This document shows positions 27,069 through 34,430 of a DNA stretch of 34,492 nucleotides, one piece after another. A program made the translations under genes and the position numbers. Position 1 is the stretch's first letter, and the number at the start of each line of letters is the position of its first letter. The stretch comes from Candidatus Poribacteria bacterium (GTDB taxonomy: Bacteria > Poribacteria > WGA-4E > WGA-3G), in NCBI GenBank assembly GCA_022824265.1, contig JAJEAG010000070.1, positions 1 through 34,492 of the forward strand, given 5' to 3'. The notes beneath the pieces were generated by a model that was given only the letters and a program-made list of their open reading frames with translations, was not told where the DNA came from and did no database searches.

Positions 27069-28070
27069 CTAATTATCAGTATTCCACTGAAGAACAACAC
27101 CAAGTAACTCAGGATTCCACTCCATCAACAATTGATATGCCTTTGGTGCATCATACCCAGGTACACGATGACTTATCATGGGCGCAACATTAAACCTTTT
27201 ATGTGATATAAGAGATAACATCAAACGACTGTCATCTTCACTTGTCCAGAAATTTGCTGATGACTCTTGACGTGGTCTGATAGAATTGTGTGCCCCGTAG
27301 ATAATCAAACCCTTTTTATGTACATCTCGATAGAAATTAACCTTTGGAGTCTCACCTCGTGTACTTGCTAATAACACCACTCGGGCACCCCAACCTGCTA
27401 CAGCCAAAGCAGTACTGATAGCATCCGGATGACCTGTTGCCTCTATTACAACAACTGGTCCTTTACCCATAGTCATCTCTGACAATCTCTCAGAAAAATC
27501 CTTATCTTCAGGATTGAGAGTATAGTCCACCCCTACCTCTGTAGATAGTTCAAGTCGACTATCAGTCAAATCAGCAGCAATAACTGGAACCGCCCCACTA
27601 AGTCTGGCAAGTTGCAACGCAAGTAATCCGATGAGTCCTTGCCCGATCACTAAGGTTGCTTCTCCCAATTCAATACTTGCTTTACGCACCCCTTGCAGTG
27701 CAATTGCACCGAGGTTAAAGAAAACAACTTCTTCCGCAGCTACTTCCGAGGAATTAACCTTTAGTAAACGACTTCCTGTAGCAACATAATGGCTTGTATG
27801 TCCATGTGTTGTAGCAACCCGATCACCTACTTTATACCCACTAACATCTTCACCAATTTCCACCACTTTTCCAATATTGCTATATCCAGGTCTTGAAGGA
27901 TACCTACCTTGTGCATTCGGTAATCCCAATAAAAAAGCCCTTTCTGTTCCAGGACTTATAAGGGTGCATTCTGTTGCTACCAAAACTTCGTCAGGTTTGA
28001 TAGTAGGTATATCAAATTCCTCGATCTCAACTGTAGCACGACTTGGCCATATTACCCGTTGACCTTTCAT
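27069..28070 (-). CDS. MDR-superfamily dehydrogenase without catalytic zinc ligands
   Basis: A 333-residue medium-chain dehydrogenase/reductase. The Rossmann motif VIGQGLIGLLALQLA and the following IAADLTDSRLELS indicate NAD(P) binding. The usual catalytic zinc motifs are absent: TLISPGTERAF replaces the CxxCGTD segment and PGYSNIGKV replaces GHE. This pattern is seen in the branch related to bacteriochlorophyllide/threonine-type dehydrogenases, which in these bacteria may act on sugars; the substrate is unknown. ATG 28070 with AGAGGT 8 bases upstream is preferred over TTG 28079. Its leader overlaps the htrA terminator. EF-G follows on the same transcript. Confidence 0.85.
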   Translation of the reverse strand: MKGQRVIWPSRATVEIEEFDIPTIKPDEVLVATECTLISPGTERAFLLGLPNAQGRYPSRPGYSNIGKVVEIGEDVSGYKVGDRVATTHGHTSHYVATGSRLLKVNSSEVAAEEVVFFNLGAIALQGVRKASIELGEATLVIGQGLIGLLALQLARLSGAVPVIAADLTDSRLELSTEVGVDYTLNPEDKDFSERLSEMTMGKGPVVVIEATGHPDAISTALAVAGWGARVVLLASTRGETPKVNFYRDVHKKGLIIYGAHNSIRPRQESSANFWTSEDDSRLMLSLISHKRFNVAPMISHRVPGYDAPKAYQLLMEWNPELLGVVLQWNTDN

Positions 28071-28084
28071 GAAATCCAACCTCT

Positions 28085-28133
28085 AAAAAAAGGATAATCG
28101 TTTATGAAGTATATCACAAAAACGATTATCCTT
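28085..28133 (-). terminator. Intrinsic terminator of htrA
   Basis: A perfect 14-base inverted repeat, AAGGATAATCGTTT and AAACGATTATCCTT, with a 16-base loop, followed by seven T on the minus strand. This is a textbook Rho-independent terminator 84 bases after the htrA stop codon. A promoter for the next gene overlaps it. Confidence 0.8.
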
Positions 28134-28136
28134 CAA
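28108..28136 (-). promoter_or_regulatory. Promoter of the MDR dehydrogenase / EF-G unit, inside the terminator
   Basis: On the minus strand TTGAAG (28136-28131), a 17-base spacer and TATACT (28113-28108). The -35 box overlaps the upstream arm of the terminator and the -10 lies in its loop. A transcript from here carries only the right arm and cannot form the hairpin. Confidence 0.5.
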
Positions 28137-28216
28137 ATTGTTATTACTGCTTCTGTTTAGATAACAATGATTCTATCTCATCAGGATCTAAGGACTGAAA
28201 TCAATAGCAATAACCA

Positions 28217-29833
28217 TTATCGGTCATTTTCACTGATCTTTAATGTTACAAATTTGCCACGCTGCCTTAAATCCTTGAAATAAACAAGTGCTAAAGTTTC
28301 ATTACTTTCACCAAGTTCTTTTACTATTGTCTCATAGTCTTCCAAAGAGTTAATTTCGTTATAATCTATCTCCTTAATGAGATAACCAACTCTAATGCCA
28401 AGCCTATGTGCAACACTTCCTGGTTCAACATTCATGACGATAACACCAGTTTCACCTTGGTGTCCATGCTGGTTTGCCAATTTAGGTGTCAAAGATTGAA
28501 CATGCATACCAGCTAATTTTAATGGACTAACATCGGGGTCAATAGATTCATCAAGACTCTCAATTGCCTCTTCTGTCCGTTTTTCCAATTTAACGGATAA
28601 CAGAATCTTTTCTTTGTTTCGTAGAATTTTCAGTTTTACTTTAGTGCCAACACCTGCAGATCCAACAAGATGCATTAAGTGGGTTGAATCTCGGATTGAT
28701 TGTCCATCAAATTCAAGGATCACATCACCAGGACGAAGTCCGGCTTTTTCTGCTGGACTTCCTCGTCCGACATCATTTACAGCTGCTCCATGGACTTGAT
28801 CAAGTTTCAGTTTTTCTGCTATATCATGCGTAACGGATTTCATACGTATACCAAGCCATCCCCGTACAATTTCCCCATGTTCAATTAACTGCGGTAATAG
28901 TTGACGCGCTGTATTACTTGGTATGGCAAAACCGATTCCAACATTACCCAAATCTACACCATTCGTAGCGATCATAGTGTTAATTCCTACTAATTCACCA
29001 CGTATGTTAATCAAAGCACCACCGCTATTACCTTGATTAATTGGTGTGTCCGTTTGTATGAAATTGCCATATTTTATATTAGAGAGATAGTTTGCACGGT
29101 TTTTTGCACTTACAACGCCGCGTGTGACAGTTTGTGAAAGATTAAACGGTGTTCCAATAGCTATTACCCATTCACCCACTTCTAATGTATCAGAATCACC
29201 AAATGGAAGAGCGGATAATCCTTCAGCTTTAATTTTTAGAACGGCTAAATCAGTACCACTAACTTCTGAACGAGCAGAATCACGACCTATTAACTCTGCC
29301 TTATATTCTTTACCATCGGCTAAGGTTACTAATATTTCATCTGCTTTTTCAATGACATGGCTGTTGGTAAGAATATAACCATCATCACTGATGATAACAC
29401 CAGAACCGATTCCTCTTATATCAGGAAGTGGTTCTTGATTATTTGGAGTAGGATCTGTTTCATAACCAAATCCATGAGGTTGCATCCCACGAAATCTATC
29501 CATAAAACGTCTCAACTCATCTCTATCCATGTCCTGTCGAGGAATAACACGTAATCTTGGAATTGTTTCATCAACTTTTTGCTCAGTAAAAGTGGTTATT
29601 TGCACAATTGATGGTCGTGTACGTTTAACTAAATTTATAAAAGCGCGATTTGCACGTTCAAGATATTGAAAATCTTCCGATTCTGTAAATGCATTATGTG
29701 TTTCACCTTCAGCAGTAGGTACTACAAACTCATTTCCAGTTTGAGAAATAATCAATCCTACAGTAAGGACAAGTCCTGACAATATCAATATTACTGCTGC
29801 ATGTCTGTTAAGTAAGCGTCTGAAGTTTAACAT
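28217..29833 (-). CDS. htrA: HtrA/Deg-family periplasmic serine protease with two PDZ domains
   Basis: A 538-residue protease and chaperone. An N-terminal hydrophobic segment (about 13-30) acts as signal or anchor. The trypsin-like domain has His159 (TNSHV), Asp195 (GTDLAVL) and Ser270 (GNSGGAL). Two PDZ domains follow: the first around 315-410 (GWLGIRMK, RGSPAEKAGLRPGDVI), the second around 440-530 (GVIVMNVEPGSVAHRLGIRVGYLI). A linker before the protease domain is Arg- and Pro-rich. It degrades misfolded envelope proteins. ATG 29833 is chosen because GGAGG lies 8 bases upstream and overlaps an in-frame TTG at 29848. It ends in a strong terminator. Confidence 0.95.
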   Translation of the reverse strand: MLNFRRLLNRHAAVILILSGLVLTVGLIISQTGNEFVVPTAEGETHNAFTESEDFQYLERANRAFINLVKRTRPSIVQITTFTEQKVDETIPRLRVIPRQDMDRDELRRFMDRFRGMQPHGFGYETDPTPNNQEPLPDIRGIGSGVIISDDGYILTNSHVIEKADEILVTLADGKEYKAELIGRDSARSEVSGTDLAVLKIKAEGLSALPFGDSDTLEVGEWVIAIGTPFNLSQTVTRGVVSAKNRANYLSNIKYGNFIQTDTPINQGNSGGALINIRGELVGINTMIATNGVDLGNVGIGFAIPSNTARQLLPQLIEHGEIVRGWLGIRMKSVTHDIAEKLKLDQVHGAAVNDVGRGSPAEKAGLRPGDVILEFDGQSIRDSTHLMHLVGSAGVGTKVKLKILRNKEKILLSVKLEKRTEEAIESLDESIDPDVSPLKLAGMHVQSLTPKLANQHGHQGETGVIVMNVEPGSVAHRLGIRVGYLIKEIDYNEINSLEDYETIVKELGESNETLALVYFKDLRQRGKFVTLKISENDR

Positions 29834-29955
29834 TCTCTTATCCTCCAATTTATATCATTATGCCACTTAGAAAATATATGTATTTTTGTCTTTACGAAAT
29901 AAAAACACACCGATGAAGTAAAAGAGTTGCATAAAAAATACAGTAAGTACTCGTT

Positions 29956-30309
29956 TTATTCACCCCTTGAAATTTTATCTACATGTTCTTGAACAATATG
30001 TTCAGGACATGATTTGATGAATAACCATCCACCTGGTACAAGTATTATAAATGCACCTATAGCAATGTCATCTATTCGTCCAATTAATGGAAGGATAAAG
30101 TCACCATCAAAGGGATAAACAAAATACGCAATAGCAAAAATGACTGCGAATATTTCAAATATAACAAGAATTGTCTTTTTATATATTGGGATACGTTCAT
30201 CACGAAATAGACGCAATGCCAACCGAATGAAGTTAGGAAAATGGAGAAAGATACGTAAAAAACGAAATAACCCTCGTCCTTTACTGCCGAAGAAAAAAGG
30301 ATTTATCAT
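29956..30309 (-). CDS. YkvA-like (DUF1232) small membrane protein
   Basis: A 117-residue protein. The segment FPNFIRLALRLFRDERIPIYKK, followed by two hydrophobic stretches around YFVYPFDGDFILPLIGRIDDIAIGAFIIL, matches the DUF1232/YkvA pattern, in which a PxD and a GxxDD motif flank a membrane hairpin. Function is unknown. There is no clear ribosome binding site before the ATG. It lies 122 bases upstream of the htrA start on the same strand and is divergent from the sugar isomerase gene. Confidence 0.82.
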   Translation of the reverse strand: MINPFFFGSKGRGLFRFLRIFLHFPNFIRLALRLFRDERIPIYKKTILVIFEIFAVIFAIAYFVYPFDGDFILPLIGRIDDIAIGAFIILVPGGWLFIKSCPEHIVQEHVDKISRGE

Positions 30310-30363
30310 GCATCAATTTTACCAAAATATTGGTGTTTGTGCAATCCAATTTCAATATTAACC

Positions 30364-30392
30364 TTGACATCTATCAACCTAATTTGTATACT
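30364..30392 (+). promoter_or_regulatory. Promoter of the second sugar isomerase gene
   Basis: TTGACA at 30364-30369, a 17-base spacer and TATACT at 30387-30392: one of the closest matches to consensus in the window. The leader would be about 45 bases. Confidence 0.65.
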
Positions 30393-30444
30393 ACCCCATA
30401 TTTATTCTTCCACATATTGATATATGAATTAGTAAGGAGAGATA

Positions 30445-31209
30445 ATGGCAACACAACTCGCAGCACAGTTATATACACTCAGAGAATTCACCAAGACAGA
30501 AGACGATATTGCCAAAACAATGAATAAGGTCAGACAACTTGGATATGAAGCTGTCCAATGTTCCGCACTCGGACCAATTGAACCTGAAGCACTCAAAAAG
30601 ATTGTTGATAATGAAGGAATAACAATATGTGCTACACATACAAGTTATACACGAATGCGCGACGAACCACAAGCAGTTATTGATGAACATAATTTATGGG
30701 GATGCAAACACGCTGCTATTGGTGGTCTTCCTGGTGAATACCGCACAAAAGAAGGATATGCTAAATTTGCACAGGAAGCCTCTGAAGTCGGGGCAAGACT
30801 TGCTGAAGGCGGTCTGATCTTCTCATATCATAATCACAGTTTCGAGTTAGAAAGATTTGATGGACGCACAGGCTTGCAAATACTATATGAGGAGAGTGAT
30901 CCAAAACATTTCAATAGTGAAATTGATACATATTGGATACAGCATGGTGGAGGGGATCCTGCCGAATGGATACGCAACTTAAAAGGACGCGCTCATATTG
31001 TGCATCTCAAAGATATGGTTGTCGTGGGTAATTCGCAACGTTATGCTGAGGTCGGTGAAGGTAATCTAAACTGGTCAGCAATCATGGATGCCTGTGAGTA
31101 TGCAGAAGTGGAATGGTATATTGTGGAACAAGATTCATGTTATGAACGAGATCCATTTGATAGTTTAGGAATCAGTTTAAAAAACCTTCAAGGAATGGGT
31201 CTAACTTAG
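30445..31209 (+). CDS. Sugar phosphate isomerase/epimerase, IolE-like TIM barrel
   Basis: A 254-residue TIM-barrel protein. The SYHNHSFEL motif at about 127-135, Asp161 (IDTYW), His187 (VHLKD) and Glu228 (YIVEQD) are the metal-site pattern of xylose-isomerase-like epimerases and inosose dehydratases. It probably acts on an inositol or keto-sugar derivative. It is a different branch from the isomerase at 11148. AAGGAG precedes the ATG. It has its own strong promoter and ends against a palindromic element that separates it from the convergent LamG genes. Confidence 0.87.
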   Translation: MATQLAAQLYTLREFTKTEDDIAKTMNKVRQLGYEAVQCSALGPIEPEALKKIVDNEGITICATHTSYTRMRDEPQAVIDEHNLWGCKHAAIGGLPGEYRTKEGYAKFAQEASEVGARLAEGGLIFSYHNHSFELERFDGRTGLQILYEESDPKHFNSEIDTYWIQHGGGDPAEWIRNLKGRAHIVHLKDMVVVGNSQRYAEVGEGNLNWSAIMDACEYAEVEWYIVEQDSCYERDPFDSLGISLKNLQGMGLT

Positions 31210-31220
31210 AAACAATATCT

Positions 31221-31328
31221 AATTAACGTGAGTTCCATAATTAATCCAATTACCGCTGTAGATTGGATTGAGGGACGAAACCCAATCTACGGAGATATTC
31301 GTGCTGATTTATAGAACTCACGTTAATT
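31221..31328. repeat. Nested palindromic (MITE/REP-like) element
   Basis: AATTAACGTGAGTTC (31221-31235) and GAACTCACGTTAATT (31314-31328) are perfect 15-base inverted repeats; four more pairs follow after one mismatch. Inside them, GTAGATTGG (31258-31266) pairs with CCAATCTAC (31282-31290) around a GAGGGACGAAA-type loop. It fills the gap between two convergent genes and could stop transcription both ways. Confidence 0.7.
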
Positions 31329-31337
31329 CTATTCAAC

Positions 31338-32108
31338 TTAGTAGACAGTTTTCAAATTTCCCCATGTAGTTGAAAGTTTGGCAAGCGGATCTACAGGTGT
31401 GGCTTGGGAACTTATATTTTTAAGTGCATTAATGTCATCTCCACTAAGCGCACGGTTCCAAAGACGCACTTCATCAATCATACCTGTAAATACGTTATTG
31501 GGTCTATCGCAATCTTGTGCGATTCGCAATGGATCATCAATAGATTTGAGTGCACCGGGAACAGCACCTTCACCAATGATCTCGCCATCAATATAAAGTT
31601 TTGCTATTTCACCATCGTTAGTAAAAGCAACATTCACCCACTTGTTGGTTTCAGGTAAGTCAGCATTGACATCAGCACGACCTTCTTCGGTTTCAAAACG
31701 GAGTTTGAAAGTGCCTTTTTCACTGAACAACCCGTATTGTCCTCTACCACCACATCCACCGTGGACAGACTTACCGACTATTTGACGGGTGCCATCCCAA
31801 GTTTCCGCATATATCCATGCCATAAAGGTACATTCATTCACGTTGAGGGCATCAGTACTTTCAACGGTAACCCAAGTACCACTTCCACCACCAGCAAATT
31901 TCAACGCTTTTCCAAATTTACCATCTACCCAAGTAGGATTATCAATCGTTCCATGGTGTTCGTTACCACTGATATCTTCAGCAATATTACCTGATCCTTC
32001 ATCAAATGAAAAATTTAGCACCAGTCCTTCTGAATAATCACCTCGGGTAATGAAAGGTGTTAGCAATACAAGAGCTATAGCTATTGTTACAATTTTAACT
32101 TTAAACAT
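31338..32108 (-). CDS. Secreted LamG-domain protein (paralogue 1)
   Basis: A 256-residue exported protein: signal peptide at residues 1-22, then one concanavalin-like LamG/LamGL domain (GLVLNFSFDEGSGNIAEDISGNEHHG to IDEVRLWNRALSGDDI). Such domains bind carbohydrate or protein ligands at the cell surface. The tail PLAKLSTTWGNLK is shared with the next gene and may be a sorting or anchoring signal. The middle (about NECTFMAW to KLRFETE) is almost identical at the DNA level to the paralogue. AGGAGGAAG lies 5 bases before the ATG. It follows paralogue 2 by 21 bases, so both are probably cotranscribed. Confidence 0.88.
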   Translation of the reverse strand: MFKVKIVTIAIALVLLTPFITRGDYSEGLVLNFSFDEGSGNIAEDISGNEHHGTIDNPTWVDGKFGKALKFAGGGSGTWVTVESTDALNVNECTFMAWIYAETWDGTRQIVGKSVHGGCGGRGQYGLFSEKGTFKLRFETEEGRADVNADLPETNKWVNVAFTNDGEIAKLYIDGEIIGEGAVPGALKSIDDPLRIAQDCDRPNNVFTGMIDEVRLWNRALSGDDINALKNISSQATPVDPLAKLSTTWGNLKTVY

Positions 32109-32129
32109 AAAACTTCCTCCTATTTTAAT

Positions 32130-32978
32130 TTAGAAAATAAATTTTATTTTTCCCCAAGTAGTTGATAGTTTGTCAGTTGGGTTTACAGCCAGAACTTGAT
32201 CTACACCTTGGTCTTTATACTGATTAATATCGTTTTCACTTAAGGAACGATTCCAAAGACGAACTTCGTCTATCATACCTGCAAAAACATTATTAGGTCT
32301 ATCGCAATCTTGTGCAATCCTCAAAGGATCCTCATTCGTTTTTAGTTTACCTGGAATATTACCAACCATTACTTCTTTTCCATCTATATAGATTTTTCCA
32401 GTTTTACCATCATTAGTAAAAGCGACATGGATCCACTTTTCGGTTTCAGGCAAGTCAGCATTGATGTCCGCGCGACCACCTTCGGTTTCAAAACGGAGTT
32501 TGAAAGTGCCTTTTTCACTGAACAACCCGTATTGTCCTCTACCGCCACATCCACCGTGGACAGACTTACCGACTATTTGACGGGTGCCATCCCAAGTTTC
32601 CGCATATATCCATGCCATAAAGGTACATTCATTTACATTTATGGCATCAGTACTTTCTACAGTAACAAAAGTACCACTGCCAGCACCATTAAATTTCAAT
32701 GCTGATTTAAATTTACCTTCTACCCAATTTGGAAGGTCAATTTTTCCATCATGACCATTTCCGCTGATATCCTCTGCGATATCACCATTACCTTTATCAT
32801 AAGAATGATAGAGTATTAACCCATCCGAAAAGTCTGCAGAATTAACAAGTGGCACCGATAATAAAACTAAAGTAAACAATAATATATATCTCAACATATT
32901 CTGGAAATTGACACCGTTGTAAATCAACGAATCTAATTTCATATTAGGAATTATCGTGGTTTTTGTGTGCAATTTCAT
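32130..32978 (-). CDS. Secreted LamG-domain protein (paralogue 2)
   Basis: A 282-residue paralogue of the gene at 31338. It has one LamG domain and a tail, DKLSTTWGKIKFIF. The ribosome binding site AGGAGGAAAC supports the start at 32978, which places about 27 residues before the hydrophobic signal core (LRYILLFTLVLLSVPLVNSA, about 29-48). A start at the internal Met28 would give a normal signal peptide but has no ribosome binding site. It is first in a two-gene operon behind a promoter overlapped by a palindrome. Confidence 0.85.
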   Translation of the reverse strand: MKLHTKTTIIPNMKLDSLIYNGVNFQNMLRYILLFTLVLLSVPLVNSADFSDGLILYHSYDKGNGDIAEDISGNGHDGKIDLPNWVEGKFKSALKFNGAGSGTFVTVESTDAINVNECTFMAWIYAETWDGTRQIVGKSVHGGCGGRGQYGLFSEKGTFKLRFETEGGRADINADLPETEKWIHVAFTNDGKTGKIYIDGKEVMVGNIPGKLKTNEDPLRIAQDCDRPNNVFAGMIDEVRLWNRSLSENDINQYKDQGVDQVLAVNPTDKLSTTWGKIKFIF

Positions 32979-33003
32979 TGCTGTTTCCTCCTATGGAATA
33001 AAG

Positions 33004-33020
33004 TTGATACATAGTATCAA
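33004..33020. promoter_or_regulatory. Operator-like palindrome over the LamG promoter -10
   Basis: TTGATAC, ATA, GTATCAA: a perfect 17-base dyad. It covers the whole predicted -10 box (33011-33016, minus strand) of the LamG operon, the classical place for repressor binding. Confidence 0.55.
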
Positions 33021-33039
33021 TTAACACAAAAATTTACAA
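33011..33039 (-). promoter_or_regulatory. Promoter of the LamG operon
   Basis: On the minus strand TTGTAA (33039-33034), a 17-base spacer and TACTAT (33016-33011), about 33 bases upstream of the start codon at 32978. Confidence 0.5.
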
Positions 33040-33058
33040 CGATAATTTTTTAGAATTG

Positions 33059-34240
33059 TTAGATTACCTCCATCCAAACACCTGGTACAAATCCCGGATA
33101 CTTACCTTCACTAAATGCGGGATAATACTCCCCCTCACTTGTAAAATCGTGAACTGATTCCCCCCCATCTGGGTTAGGTATATGTACCCTGCAAATATAG
33201 TCGCTCTGTTGGAATAACTGTTGCGGTGTAGGTGTAGATGGGTCAACACGATACGCTGCTAATGCGTCCTCATCTATTGTAACCCCCAAACCGGGTGTAT
33301 CAGGAACTTGTATTTCACCATCAACGACTTCAAGTCGTTTCTCGAGCAGATCTGATTCCCACAACTCATGACAAGTGATAGCTGGCAATTCTGCCTGTGA
33401 AAGCACAGCACCAAGATGTACACAGTATGCTGTTGTTATACCAGTACCAACCATTTGTAACCAAAACGGTTGATCGAATGAAGAACAGATCGCATTTGTT
33501 CGTTGTAATGATTTGACACTACCTCCAACAACAAACCCACCACAACAACGTGCGTGTAGGCATGATTCATTGTAATGTTCAACGATACGTTTTTCAACCG
33601 CTTCTTGTAGTCTCTTCGCTCCTTCTATATCAGTTCCAAGATAGAATGGACTTTCGTAGATGGCTACATTTGGATGTTGGTCTAACTTCTGTAACACAGG
33701 TATAGCATTGTCTGGTGTTAGCAGAAAACCGTTGAAGTCAATATCAAGACGATAGTCATCTGGTACAGCATCGCCAACAGCGTCAACTTGTGCGTATATA
33801 TCGCGCCAAGGTCTTGCTTTCAACTTCGCAGATGTATAACCACGTTTGACAGATTCTTGTACTTCAGCAACCCAATCTTCCGGTGGCATGTCGATATCCC
33901 ACCAAGAAATAGGACATTTATCCCGCACTTTAGGACCTATCAAGTCAGACACAGGCACACCGACCGTTTTTCCAACAGCATCATAGAGTGACATCTGGAT
34001 ACCAAATCCTACGCCATCATTATTCATACATGCATAAGGATTTTGCCCTACTAAACCTTCAATATTACCTGATTCATTATAAAGATTATCACCATATCCA
34101 ACTACTCCATTACTCAGTTCCGTACGGTAAACATAGACTCTCTCACCATGTGTTGCAGCACGGTTCATATGACGACTAACGCGGTCACAGTAAAAGGGAA
34201 TATTCAAAGTTATTGTCTCAATGTTTTTGATACTTAGCAT
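33059..34240 (-). CDS. Enolase-superfamily (mandelate racemase/dehydratase-like) enzyme
   Basis: A 393-residue protein of the mandelate racemase / muconate lactonizing branch. The barrel shows the KxK motif (Lys139, Lys141), and metal ligands Asp168 (LDIDFNG) and Glu196 (IYESPF); the third ligand is probably the acidic residue in EHYNES near 221-225. It should abstract the alpha proton of a carboxylate and racemise or dehydrate a sugar acid; the substrate is not assignable. GGGAGG lies 7 bases before the ATG. An IS200/IS605-type element ends about 45 bases upstream on the same strand, so its expression may be affected by that insertion. Confidence 0.9.
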   Translation of the reverse strand: MLSIKNIETITLNIPFYCDRVSRHMNRAATHGERVYVYRTELSNGVVGYGDNLYNESGNIEGLVGQNPYACMNNDGVGFGIQMSLYDAVGKTVGVPVSDLIGPKVRDKCPISWWDIDMPPEDWVAEVQESVKRGYTSAKLKARPWRDIYAQVDAVGDAVPDDYRLDIDFNGFLLTPDNAIPVLQKLDQHPNVAIYESPFYLGTDIEGAKRLQEAVEKRIVEHYNESCLHARCCGGFVVGGSVKSLQRTNAICSSFDQPFWLQMVGTGITTAYCVHLGAVLSQAELPAITCHELWESDLLEKRLEVVDGEIQVPDTPGLGVTIDEDALAAYRVDPSTPTPQQLFQQSDYICRVHIPNPDGGESVHDFTSEGEYYPAFSEGKYPGFVPGVWMEVI

Positions 34241-34286
34241 CTTATTCCTCCCAGCTATTAGTTAGAACCAAATTGTAGCATAGATC

Positions 34287-34430
34287 TGACATACTCCGAA
34301 GTCTAAAGACTTGGGGTTCTTTCCTTGATTGTATCAAGGTTTCCTGCTGACGCAGGACAACATTGGACTTCTAATCTGCGTCCAACGGGCGTTGCCATAG
34401 ACACCACTACGGGGTTGCCAAAACAACCCA
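34287..34430 (-). ncRNA. Predicted omega RNA at the tnpB 3' end
   Basis: Five successive hairpins span the tnpB terminus: 34412-34429 (6-base stem), 34363-34385 (6), 34342-34357 (6), 34323-34339 (7) and 34296-34315 (5, plus 2 pairs after a mismatch). The last ends near TGTCA (34291-34287), the probable element end. In TnpB systems the guide RNA scaffold overlaps the gene end, and the guide is the flanking DNA read next. Confidence 0.6.
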
